Origin: Bacteroidia bacterium | Lineage (GTDB): Bacteria > Bacteroidota > Bacteroidia > Palsa-965 | NCBI GenBank assembly: GCA_025454955.1 | Contig: JALONL010000003.1 | Span: 62,001 to 126,000 of the forward strand | Length of the DNA: 64,000 bases | Reading direction: 5' to 3' | In this document: positions 33,563 to 41,020 of the stretch, piece by piece | Layout of the letters: each line of letters opens with the position of its first letter | Numbering within the stretch: the stretch's first letter is position 1 | The notes under the pieces: model-generated | Told to the model about the DNA's origin: nothing | The model's database searches: none | What the model saw: only the letters and a program-made list of their open reading frames with translations | Translations under genes and position numbers: made by a program

Positions 33563-34688
33563 TTGTGTGTACGCATTGTTCCATGCACTGCCATATTTTT
33601 TCGGCCGATTGCTGCCACGAGAATGCCTTGGTGCGTTCGGCGGCTTTGGCAATGAGTTGTGTGCGCAGTGTTTCGTCGTTGTCTATCTGTTCAAGCGCGG
33701 CGGCTATGGCCTGCACATCAAACGGATCGGCATACAACGCGGCATCGCCCGCCACTTCGGGCATGGAAGTAACATTGGCCGTAAGCACCGGCACATTGCA
33801 CGCCATAGCTTCCACAATGGGAATGCCGAAGCCTTCGAAGTAGGGCAGGTAAGTCACTGCGTGTGCGGCGGCGGTAATGCGCACCAATTCTTCGTCGCTG
33901 AGGCGGCCGGTAAATACCACTTCCTTTTTATCAGGCAATTGGGCCAGCAACGAATCGAGCGCGTGGTATTTCCAGTAGGGCGCACCGGTAATGAGCAGTT
34001 TGGTGGCAGTTTGGTGCTTTTGTTTGTACTGCACAAAAGCTTCCACCAAACGCACCAGGTTTTTGCGCGGATGCAACGCACCCACAAACAAAAAGTAAGG
34101 CGCACCGCCGCTGTATTGTTCGCGTACGGCTTTTACCGCTTCGGCATCCAGCGGCCTGAAGGCTTCTGAAGCCGCATTGTAAACCACATCTATTTTTGAT
34201 GTCTCAATTTTGTATCGCGCAGCAATATCGGCTTTCGAATATTCGGAAACAGTGAGCACGCGCTCACCCTTTTGCGCAAACAGCGGGAAGTTTTTGCGAT
34301 ACCATTTCGAATATTTCTTCGAAAGATCCTGTGGGTAATGCTCGAAATTAAGGTCGTGAATTACCGGAAGGCAGGGCGTTTGCGTTTTCAGCGGTAAAAA
34401 TCCGTCGGGCGAATAAAACAAATCGGGTTTCAGATCGCGCAGCACACCATTTACCGACCAGTTGAGCCAGAGGGAATAAAGCCACGGACGGCGGGCGGGC
34501 GGGAAAAGCTTTACGGGGGTAATATTTTCGGAATAAATAAAACGCTCATCCACTTCGCGGTCAAACAAAAACACAAAATGATCGTCGGGGCGCATTTGTG
34601 TAATGCGTTTCAGCGTTTCATCCGTAAAACGGCCAATTCCGTCGAGCCTGTCGGGAATAAGCAAGCGTGTATTTACAACCACCAGCAT
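33555..34688 (-). CDS. GT4 family glycosyltransferase
   Basis: 377 residues, GT-B fold. N-terminal donor-side strand [26 protein letters not shown], middle [20 protein letters not shown] (about 205-225), and the C-terminal EX7E motif [21 protein letters not shown] (about 280-300). This is the retaining NDP-sugar family used in polysaccharide synthesis. Start at 34688; 38 further codons are open upstream but lack the strand. On the minus strand TATCTTTG ends 5 nt before the ATG, suggesting a leaderless message. It belongs with rnhB in one transcription unit. Confidence 0.88.
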   Translation of the reverse strand: MLVVVNTRLLIPDRLDGIGRFTDETLKRITQMRPDDHFVFLFDREVDERFIYSENITPVKLFPPARRPWLYSLWLNWSVNGVLRDLKPDLFYSPDGFLPLKTQTPCLPVIHDLNFEHYPQDLSKKYSKWYRKNFPLFAQKGERVLTVSEYSKADIAARYKIETSKIDVVYNAASEAFRPLDAEAVKAVREQYSGGAPYFLFVGALHPRKNLVRLVEAFVQYKQKHQTATKLLITGAPYWKYHALDSLLAQLPDKKEVVFTGRLSDEELVRITAAAHAVTYLPYFEGFGIPIVEAMACNVPVLTANVTSMPEVAGDAALYADPFDVQAIAAALEQIDNDETLRTQLIAKAAERTKAFSWQQSAEKIWQCMEQCVHTNA

Positions 34689-34693
34689 GGCGG

Positions 34694-34701
34694 CAAAGAT
34701 A
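34694..34701 (-). promoter_or_regulatory. -7 element TATCTTTG of the GT4-rnhB unit
   Basis: Perfect TAnnTTTG match on the minus strand (CAAAGATA on +), 5 nt from the ATG at 34688. Confidence 0.5.
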
Positions 34702-34766
34702 ACCAAGAGTTTATCACTTTTATTGTAATACTTCGTACCTTCACGCCTCACACAAAACACACGCCC

Positions 34767-35204
34767 ATGCTTGACAATCTGATTAATCTGGTAAAAGAAC
34801 ACGCCGGCGATGCCATCATTAACAACCCGGCCATTCCGAATGAGAAAAACGACGATGCCATTAAAACCACCGGCGAGTCTATTCTCAACTCCTTAAAATC
34901 GCAGGCTTCCGGCGGCGACATGAGCAGCCTCATGAACATGTTTCAGGGCGGCGATGCGGCTTCAAGCCCCGTGGCCAGCGCCGTGCAGGGAAATGTGGCT
35001 TCCGATCTTGCCAAAAAATTCGGCCTCGATTCGGGCGCAGCCGGTAACATTGCTTCTTCACTCATTCCGATGGTGATGAACAAGTTTGTAAACAAAACCA
35101 ACGATCCCAACGACAGCAGCTTCGACCTCGGCGATATTATGAAGAATATCGGCGGCGGCGGTGGCGGCGGAATTGGCGGCATGATTTCCAATTTCCTGAA
35201 GTAA
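34767..35204 (+). CDS. Small Gly-rich helical protein (DUF937-like)
   Basis: 145 residues, no signal peptide. Helical N-terminal half (MLDNLINLVKEHAGDAIINNP), a middle with SNMFQGGDAAS-type loops, VASDLAKKFGLDSGAAGNIASSLIPMVMNKFVNK, and a Gly-rich tail (run of seven Gly near residue 131). The repeated pattern of short helices ending in Gly-Leu resembles DUF937 proteins. Function unknown. An ATG at 34767 is preferred to longer open frames. Its stop is followed by a hairpin. Confidence 0.65.
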   Translation: MLDNLINLVKEHAGDAIINNPAIPNEKNDDAIKTTGESILNSLKSQASGGDMSSLMNMFQGGDAASSPVASAVQGNVASDLAKKFGLDSGAAGNIASSLIPMVMNKFVNKTNDPNDSSFDLGDIMKNIGGGGGGGIGGMISNFLK

Positions 35205-35221
35205 TCTCTTTCGTAACTTTG

Positions 35222-35250
35222 AGCCGCCGGAACTTTCCGGCGGCTTTTTC
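35222..35250 (+). terminator. Hairpin between the DUF937-like and DUF5522 genes
   Basis: AGCCGCCGG (35222-35230) pairs with CCGGCGGCT (35237-35245), followed by TTTTTC. A TAACTTTG element at 35214-35221 directly precedes it, so it could also lie in the leader of the next gene. Confidence 0.65.
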
Positions 35251-35253
35251 ATT

Positions 35254-35436
35254 ATGTCGCGTCTCGATAAATTAGAACCCGATGATTACTATATGAATGA
35301 AGACGGGTATATCGTTTTCACCGAAAAGTATCATCTCAAACGCGGGTATTGCTGCAAGAATGGATGCAAGCATTGCCCGTATGGGTATAATAAGAAGACG
35401 GGAAGGTTTGATAAGAAGAAGGAAGGGGAAGTTTGA
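35254..35436 (+). CDS. DUF5522 family Cys-rich small protein
   Basis: 60 residues. Contains LKRGYCCKNGCKHCPYGY with four Cys (33, 34, 38, 41), the hallmark of DUF5522, a small conserved family in Bacteroidota and Proteobacteria; the Cys cluster may bind zinc or an Fe-S centre. Strongly basic C-terminal tail (KKTGRFDKKKEGE). Function unknown. It begins 8 nt after the hairpin. Confidence 0.85.
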   Translation: MSRLDKLEPDDYYMNEDGYIVFTEKYHLKRGYCCKNGCKHCPYGYNKKTGRFDKKKEGEV

Positions 35437-35438
35437 AA

Positions 35439-35798
35439 TTACTCAATTATTCTTGCCTTCCATTTGTCGGTATTCTGCAAGGGAGAAAAAGATAGCGTAC
35501 GATTTGAAGTACTTACTTCCAGCAAATTACCCACTTTAATCGCCTCCAATACATCTTTATAGTACTTTGCTTTTGCTTTGTCTGAAATATTTTCTGCACC
35601 GTCGGGCCCTGTTTTGGGATGAATAAATATCAGGAACACATTTTCATCCTGAATAAGTACCAGAAAATAAATTCGATAACCACCTGAACCATTCAGTCTT
35701 TTTTTGATATAAGGAAATTTATCACTGTTGTTCAGTCGGGTACCTGAACATATTTCTGCGATTTCTTTGCCGTTGAAATACTCCGCTACATCAGCCAT
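35439..35798 (-). CDS. Possible toxin-like small protein (RelE-type shape)
   Basis: 119 residues. Has SDKFPYIKKRLNGSGGYRIYFLVLIQDENVFLIFIHPKTGPDGAEN, an alternation of strand and turn that resembles the RelE/HigB core (basic strand, GYRIYF, VFLIFIHPK), and a C-terminal helix. A counterpart upstream (35863-36327) is compatible with an antitoxin. Family assignment is uncertain; it may be a different small domain. Confidence 0.5.
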   Translation of the reverse strand: MADVAEYFNGKEIAEICSGTRLNNSDKFPYIKKRLNGSGGYRIYFLVLIQDENVFLIFIHPKTGPDGAENISDKAKAKYYKDVLEAIKVGNLLEVSTSNRTLSFSPLQNTDKWKARIIE

Positions 35799-35862
35799 GA
35801 TTGTTTGGTATGGCTGAGATTTTCAATCACAGTTTTAAATTCGGGAATGCAGAAAAGACCCA

Positions 35863-36327
35863 TTACAAATTGGTCAACTGATCGGTGATTTCGGTGAAAT
35901 TTTTGTCTTTGGGCAAAAAGAAAAACACAGACTCTACATCATCAATAGTTTCGGTAAACTCATCAAGGGCTCGTTTTAAGTGCTGTACTTCGGTGAGGAG
36001 AATGTTTTTTTGTTTAGAAAAATGATCCAGATGGAGATAGGTTCTGAGTAAGGTTCGGCGAAGATCGCGGGCCGAACTGATAAGCTGGTTAATTTCTGAC
36101 AGATCCTGCTCAGAGGGATTGGTCATCCAGGTAATGGCTTCTAATGCTTCGGTGAGTTGTTCTGTACGGGCTGTTTTGGCCTCAATAAATTTCCGGCTCT
36201 CGTTAACCGCGTCCAACAAACGATTCATTTCTTCTTCGCCGGGAAGTTCTTTCTTTTCATCAAAGGAAAGAACACGCACATCATTGGCGATGAAGGCAAT
36301 TTTTTCTGAAAATTCTGCTGTACTCAT
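35863..36327 (-). CDS. Coiled-coil protein, possible antitoxin partner
   Basis: 154 residues, mostly helical. Long charged helices with heptads (EEEMNRLLDAVNESRKFIEAKTARTEQLTEALEAI, DLSEINQLISSARDLRRTLLRTYLHLDHF, then VQHLKRALDEFTETIDDVESVFFFLPKD). Lies directly upstream of the RelE-shaped gene on the same strand with a 64-nt gap. A toxin-antitoxin pair is one reading; a coiled-coil scaffold is another. No known domain is recognised. Confidence 0.5.
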   Translation of the reverse strand: MSTAEFSEKIAFIANDVRVLSFDEKKELPGEEEMNRLLDAVNESRKFIEAKTARTEQLTEALEAITWMTNPSEQDLSEINQLISSARDLRRTLLRTYLHLDHFSKQKNILLTEVQHLKRALDEFTETIDDVESVFFFLPKDKNFTEITDQLTNL

Positions 36328-36418
36328 TTGTTCAAACCCTCTTTACAAAAATACAGTAATACACCCCCAATATCAAGTATCTGCCCAATATTCTCTCTGC
36401 TTTCTCCCCATTCATTCG

Positions 36419-36426
36419 TATTTTTA
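36419..36426 (+). promoter_or_regulatory. -7 element TATTTTTA of hutU
   Basis: TATTTTTA lies 19 nt before the hutU ATG; one mismatch to TAnnTTTG. Confidence 0.4.
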
Positions 36427-36445
36427 CAAAGATTTCAGAAAACCT

Positions 36446-38452
36446 ATGACCACAGCCGAATTTCAGGCCGCCATTCTTCGCGGTATTCCCGATACACTTC
36501 CGGAACCCAGGCCGTTTGATGCCACACTCAACCACGCTCCCAAACGCAAAGCCATTCTCACTCCGGCCGAAGAAAAATTAGCCATCCGCAATGCCCTTCG
36601 TTATTTCGAAGCAAAGCATCACGCCGCGCTGGCGCCTGAATTTGCTCAGGAACTTAAAATCTACGGAAGGATTTACATGTATCGCTTCCGTCCCGATTAT
36701 AAAATCTTTGCCCGCCCCATCTCCGAATATCCGCACCAGAGTGTGCAGGCCGCAGCCATCATGCACATGCTGTCCAACAACCTCGATTATGCCGTGGCAC
36801 AGCATCCGCACGAACTTATTACCTACGGCGGCAATGGTGCGGTGTTTCAGAACTGGGCGCAGTACCTGCTCACCATGCAGTACCTCGCCACCATGACCAA
36901 CGAGCAAACACTGGTGTTGTATTCAGGCCATCCGCTTGGTCTTTTTCCTTCGCACAAAGATGCACCCCGTGTGGTGGTAACCAATGGCATGATGATTCCC
37001 AATTACTCCAAACCCGACGACTGGGAACGTTTCAATGCACTTGGTGTAACGCAATACGGACAAATGACTGCCGGCTCGTTCATGTACATTGGCCCGCAGG
37101 GCATTGTACACGGCACCACAATTACGGTAATGAATGCCGCACGAAAAATTGCAGCCAGCGAGGAAGAACGCAAAGGTCGTTTGTTTGTAACCTGCGGCCT
37201 GGGCGGCATGAGCGGCGCACAGCCCAAAGCCGGTAAAATAGCCGGACTCGTGGCCGTGGTGGCAGAGATTAATCCCAAAGCCACACACACGCGCCACACG
37301 CAGGGCTGGGTGGATGAAGTGTATGCGAATATTGATGAGTTGATGGCACGCATTGCCACGGCGCAGAAAAACAAAGAGGCTGTGTCGCTGGCCTATCAGG
37401 GCAATGTGGTGGATTTGTGGGAACGCCTCGTGCGCGACAATGTGCATGTGGACATTGGTTCCGACCAGTCTTCGCTGCACAATCCCTGGGCGGGTGGTTA
37501 CTATCCTGCGGGGCTTTCGTTCGACGAGGCCAACCGCATGATGGCCGAAGAGCCAGACAAGTTTCACGACATTGTGCAGGACTCGCTGCGCAGACAGGCG
37601 GCGGCCATTAACACACTGGCCGGGCGCGGCATGTACTTCTTCGATTACGGCAATGCATTCCTGCTCGAAGCCATGCGCGCCGGTGCCGATATTGTGAAGG
37701 AAGACGGCACATTCCGCTATCCATCGTACGTGCAGGACATTCTCGGCCCCATGTGTTTCGATTATGGTTTCGGGCCTTTCCGCTGGGTATGCACTTCGGC
37801 CGATGCAGCCGACCTTGCCGTGACCGACGCGCTGGCGCTGGAAGTGATGGAAGACATGTACCGCACCGCACCTGCTGAAATCAGGCAGCAACTGCACGAT
37901 AATATTCTCTGGATCAGAGATGCGATGCAGAACAACCTCGTGGTAGGTTCGCAGGCACGCATTCTTTATGCCGACAGTGAAGGCCGCATACGCATTGCAT
38001 CGGCCATCAACAAGGCCATCCGCGAAGGACGTGTGAAAGCGCCCGTGGTACTTGGCCGCGATCATCACGACGTGTCGGGCACCGACTCGCCCTACCGCGA
38101 AACGTCGAACATTTACGACGGCTCGCGCTTTACTGCCGACATGGCCGTGCAGAATTTTGTGGGCGATGCATTTCGCGGCGCCACCTGGATTTCGCTGCAC
38201 AACGGCGGCGGCGTGGGCTGGGGCGAAGTAATAAACGGAGGCTTCGGCCTCGTACTCGACGGCTCCGACGATGCAGAAAGACGTTTGCAAAGCATGTTGT
38301 TCTGGGACGTAAACAACGGCATTGCCCGCCGTAGCTGGGCCCGCAACGACGAAGCCATTTTTGCCATCAAACGCGAAATGCAACGCTCTCCGCAGTTGAA
38401 AGTAACGCTGCCTAATTTGGTGGATGATGCGTTGCTGGATGGGTTGATTTGA
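36446..38452 (+). CDS. hutU: Urocanate hydratase
   Basis: Converts urocanate to imidazolonepropionate in histidine degradation, with NAD+ bound tightly. 668 residues, the long form found in Bacteroidota rather than the 550-residue form of Pseudomonas. NAD-site motif CGLGGMSGAQPKAGKIAG near residue 250 and active-site Cys in GFGPFRWVCTSADAAD near 450; VFQNWAQYLLTMQYL is also standard. The ATG at 36446 is used; the open frame runs 109 codons further but overlaps the upstream divergent gene. No other hut gene is nearby. Confidence 0.93.
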   Translation: MTTAEFQAAILRGIPDTLPEPRPFDATLNHAPKRKAILTPAEEKLAIRNALRYFEAKHHAALAPEFAQELKIYGRIYMYRFRPDYKIFARPISEYPHQSVQAAAIMHMLSNNLDYAVAQHPHELITYGGNGAVFQNWAQYLLTMQYLATMTNEQTLVLYSGHPLGLFPSHKDAPRVVVTNGMMIPNYSKPDDWERFNALGVTQYGQMTAGSFMYIGPQGIVHGTTITVMNAARKIAASEEERKGRLFVTCGLGGMSGAQPKAGKIAGLVAVVAEINPKATHTRHTQGWVDEVYANIDELMARIATAQKNKEAVSLAYQGNVVDLWERLVRDNVHVDIGSDQSSLHNPWAGGYYPAGLSFDEANRMMAEEPDKFHDIVQDSLRRQAAAINTLAGRGMYFFDYGNAFLLEAMRAGADIVKEDGTFRYPSYVQDILGPMCFDYGFGPFRWVCTSADAADLAVTDALALEVMEDMYRTAPAEIRQQLHDNILWIRDAMQNNLVVGSQARILYADSEGRIRIASAINKAIREGRVKAPVVLGRDHHDVSGTDSPYRETSNIYDGSRFTADMAVQNFVGDAFRGATWISLHNGGGVGWGEVINGGFGLVLDGSDDAERRLQSMLFWDVNNGIARRSWARNDEAIFAIKREMQRSPQLKVTLPNLVDDALLDGLI

Positions 38453-38546
38453 TCCCGCTCATTTTCCTGACTGATTTCTCTCAGGTCGTTGTGTAACTCC
38501 GGTCACAGTGATCCGAACCTGCGTGTTGTTACTTTGATGTATCAAC

Positions 38547-38636
38547 ATGACAAACAAACAAAAGCTCTTCCGTCTGTTTCTGGTGTGTATCACCTGTGCT
38601 GCGCTGGTTACAGCCGGAGTGCTCATTTTCGGATAA
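38547..38636 (+). CDS. 29-residue membrane peptide
   Basis: Short frame with a basic start (MTNKQKLFRLF) followed by one hydrophobic helix (LVCITCAALVTAGVLIF). It lies 23 nt before the DUF2892 gene on the same strand. The shape is that of a real membrane microprotein, but a reading frame this short can arise by chance. Confidence 0.35.
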   Translation: MTNKQKLFRLFLVCITCAALVTAGVLIFG

Positions 38637-38659
38637 ACAACAACCAAACATCACTAACC

Positions 38660-38869
38660 ATGAAAACCAACGTAGGAAACATCGACCGCATTATCCGTCT
38701 CATTGTAGCCGCACTTTTTGCCGTGCTTTATTTTGGCGGATTTGTAACCGGTACAATCGGATTAATTCTTGTAATTCTCGGGGCTGTTTTTGCCGTTACG
38801 GCAGCTATCGGTTTCTGCCCGCTTTACAGCATTTTCGGGATGAGTACATGCCCAACAAAGGCACGATGA
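38660..38869 (+). CDS. DUF2892 family small membrane protein
   Basis: 69 residues. MKTNVGNIDRIIRLIVAALFAVLYFGG, a loop, a second helix, then FCPLYSIFGMSTCP. The Cys in CPLY and CP, with the opening Asn-Val-Gly, are diagnostic of DUF2892 (YgaP C-terminal-like), a two-helix membrane domain linked in other bacteria to sulfur or thiol chemistry. Short and complete. Followed by a strong terminator. Confidence 0.85.
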   Translation: MKTNVGNIDRIIRLIVAALFAVLYFGGFVTGTIGLILVILGAVFAVTAAIGFCPLYSIFGMSTCPTKAR

Positions 38870-38955
38870 AAATAAAAATGTGAATGCAGCGTGAAGTGAG
38901 AAGGTGCAGGAGTAAAGAGAAGTGTAGTTTGAAGTGAAGGGAGAACGTTGAAGCG

Positions 38956-38996
38956 AACAGCCCGTTTGGCAGAATACCAAACGGGCTGTTTTTTTT
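38956..38996. terminator. Bidirectional terminator
   Basis: AACAGCCCGTTTGG (38956-38969) pairs perfectly over 14 bp with 38977-38990, followed by T's. It lies between the DUF2892 gene and the convergent anti-sigma gene. Confidence 0.9.
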
Positions 38997-39011
38997 GAGA
39001 GGATAAAAGTA

Positions 39012-40130
39012 TCAGAGTGTTTTCAGTTTTTCCGCAGCCTGCTTACTGTAAAATGTATTGCTTGCTGCAATTTTTTTGAGCAGTGTTTCGGCTTCCTCCA
39101 AATCGCCATTGCCAATGAGGGCGAGGGCTTTGTACCATTCGGCTTCTTCGCGGAAGGCATTGTTTTCGGCGGCAATAACCTGATCGAGAAGGGGCAGGGC
39201 CTTGTTGTGCATTTCGAGTTTGATGTACGACACGGCCATGTAAAAACGCGCATTCACATCGTCGGGCGAATTTTTGAGCAGGAGTTCAAATTTGCTGATG
39301 CATCGTCCGTAGCGTTGTGTGCGAAATGCTTCCAGTCCTTCGCGCAGTACCTGATCGGCCATTATTACATAATCCACTTCGCGGCCGCCTTCGGTTCTGC
39401 GCTCGTCTTCGTTGGCGGGCGTGCCGGTCATGCGCAGTTTTTGTGTTTTGAGCGGACGGTTGTAGAGGCGGTCGTAGTCGGAAATTTTAAGGTCGAGAAT
39501 GTAGCGGATGGGGAAATTGTACACCGGCTCCTGTGGTTTTACTTCGGCCGGGGCAGGAGGAGTTGCCGGCTGAAGTACGGGAGGCGCGGGAGGCTCTATT
39601 TCGGGAGGCGCGGCTACTGTGTTTATTTCCTCGGGCTGTGTGGTGGCAGTAGTGGCGGGCTGGGGCCGGGCCACTACGGGTGTTGCCTTGGGATTTACAA
39701 AATGATCGGTAGCCGGATTGAGTACAATTTCCTGCGCAGGCTGTGCAGGCTCTGTATTTTGCGGTTTTGCCACCACCGGGGGTGCATTTTTCTGTGGCTT
39801 TTCATCGGCGGGCCAGAATGCCACTGCGGCAATAACCACTGCCGCCACACCGGCACCGGCGGCAAGCCAGTTCAGCCACGCTTTTGAAGCGGCCGCACTT
39901 CCGCCGCTCATTCCGCTGCGCGCAGCAATTTCGGCCTGAAGTGAGGTTACATCGGCAAATGCATCGGGGAAAGCCGCAAAACCCGCGGCAGCAGTGGCCG
40001 AGAGTTCGTCTTCGCCCAGCAGTTTCTCCACGCGCCTGCGCTCGTCGGCACTGAGGCGGTTGTGCACATAATCATGCAACAGCCCGGCGCTGAGCGGGGT
40101 AACGGAATGGGAATGTGTATCTGGTTTCAT
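39012..40130 (-). CDS. Anti-sigma/TPR membrane protein partner of the ECF sigma factor
   Basis: 372 residues. N-terminal cytosolic part with LLHDYVHNRLSADERRRVEKLLG (anti-sigma-like helix bundle, about 17-40), one membrane helix (about 85-107, LAAGAGVAAVVIAAVAFWP), a long Pro-rich spacer (about 110-205, PPAPPVLQPATPPAPA and similar) that probably crosses the periplasm, and a C-terminal TPR-like domain (about 265-372, EAFRTQRYGRCISKFELLLKNSPDD). It overlaps the sigma gene (ATGA, 40127-40130). A membrane-bound anti-sigma that reads a periplasmic signal is inferred. Confidence 0.75.
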   Translation of the reverse strand: MKPDTHSHSVTPLSAGLLHDYVHNRLSADERRRVEKLLGEDELSATAAAGFAAFPDAFADVTSLQAEIAARSGMSGGSAAASKAWLNWLAAGAGVAAVVIAAVAFWPADEKPQKNAPPVVAKPQNTEPAQPAQEIVLNPATDHFVNPKATPVVARPQPATTATTQPEEINTVAAPPEIEPPAPPVLQPATPPAPAEVKPQEPVYNFPIRYILDLKISDYDRLYNRPLKTQKLRMTGTPANEDERRTEGGREVDYVIMADQVLREGLEAFRTQRYGRCISKFELLLKNSPDDVNARFYMAVSYIKLEMHNKALPLLDQVIAAENNAFREEAEWYKALALIGNGDLEEAETLLKKIAASNTFYSKQAAEKLKTL

Positions 40131-40696
40131 CGGTTTCCGGTTAATGCGAGCTTCAGATTGCGTTTGCCGTTTTGCAAATGGCTTTTCACTTCTTTCTCAC
40201 TGAAGCCCGTGAGGTCGGCAATTTCGCGGTACGATTTATCGCCGAAATAAAACAACTCTATGCACTTGCGCTGCTCCTCGCCCAAACTGCGCACAGCCTG
40301 CTCCAAACGTTTCAGTTGCTCCTCGCGCTGTTCGGGGTCGGTATCGTCGAGCAAGTCGGCTTTCGTTTCGGCGGCATAGGCTTCATCGCGCCCGCGCTGT
40401 ACCTGCTGTTTCCGCAACTCCGAAATGCAAAAGTTGCGCGCCACAGTATTTACCCATACCCCGAAATTATCGGGCTGCTGGGTGCGCAGAGAATCAAACA
40501 AACGCTCAAAAATCTGCAACACCGCATCGCGGGCAAGTTCGCGGTCGGTGAGGTAATGCAGGCACGCACCGTAAACAAGGTGCGCATAGCGGTTGTAAAG
40601 TTCACCCACAAGCGCCTTGTCGCCACCTTTGCGGTAACGTGCCATCAACTCCTGATCGCTGAGATCATTTGTTCGTTTGCGGGGGAATAGACGCAT
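40127..40696 (-). CDS. ECF-type RNA polymerase sigma factor
   Basis: 189 residues. Region 2 (DLSDQELMARYRKGGDKALVGELYNRYAHLVYGACLHYL, about 13-50; then DAVLQIFERLFDSL) and region 4 (EEQRKCIELFYFGDKSYREIADLTGFSEKEVKSHLQNGKRNLK, about 140-180) are clear; region 3 is short, as in ECF sigmas. Its target promoters are unknown. It is the first gene of a two-gene unit with the anti-sigma/TPR protein, overlapping it by 4 nt. Confidence 0.92.
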   Translation of the reverse strand: MRLFPRKRTNDLSDQELMARYRKGGDKALVGELYNRYAHLVYGACLHYLTDRELARDAVLQIFERLFDSLRTQQPDNFGVWVNTVARNFCISELRKQQVQRGRDEAYAAETKADLLDDTDPEQREEQLKRLEQAVRSLGEEQRKCIELFYFGDKSYREIADLTGFSEKEVKSHLQNGKRNLKLALTGNR

Positions 40697-40920
40697 AATC
40701 TGACGCTTGTGTTCTTATGACGCAGTGCACTGCAAAATTGCACACGCACCGGTAAAGGTATTTTTTTGGCCGCTTTTTCGTGTAATTTTAAATCAGGCAA
40801 TGCAAGGTGCAGATATTCAGGGTATGTGGAGTTAACAGGCGTTTTTGTTTTATCAATAAGTTAAACGCATTATATCGCACTTGTATTTCATTGAAAATCA
40901 AAATCATACCTCAAAAAATA

Positions 40921-40958
40921 AAATAAGGTCAAATATTTAACCTTATTTGACCTTATTT
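40921..40958. promoter_or_regulatory. 14-bp perfect palindrome before the ATPase gene
   Basis: AAATAAGGTCAAAT (40921-40934) and ATTTGACCTTATTT (40945-40958) are exact reverse complements 10 nt apart, 27 nt ahead of the -7 element of the ATPase gene. The loop repeats CCTT, so a third AACCTTATTT-like half site overlaps. It suggests an operator for a dimeric regulator. The rest of 40697-41020 is AT-rich and has no gene. Confidence 0.6.
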
Positions 40959-40985
40959 ATAATTATAAGATCAATTATTTTTTAT

Positions 40986-40993
40986 TATATTTG
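40986..40993 (+). promoter_or_regulatory. -7 element TATATTTG of the ATPase gene
   Basis: Perfect TAnnTTTG match, 27 nt before the ATG at 41021 and just downstream of the palindrome. Confidence 0.5.
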
Positions 40994-41020
40994 CATATTG
41001 ATTCATTTAAAGTCATTCTC

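Noticed and set aside
36923..38383. Long open frame opposite hutU
   Set aside because: Antisense shadow; hutU motifs are certain on the other strand.
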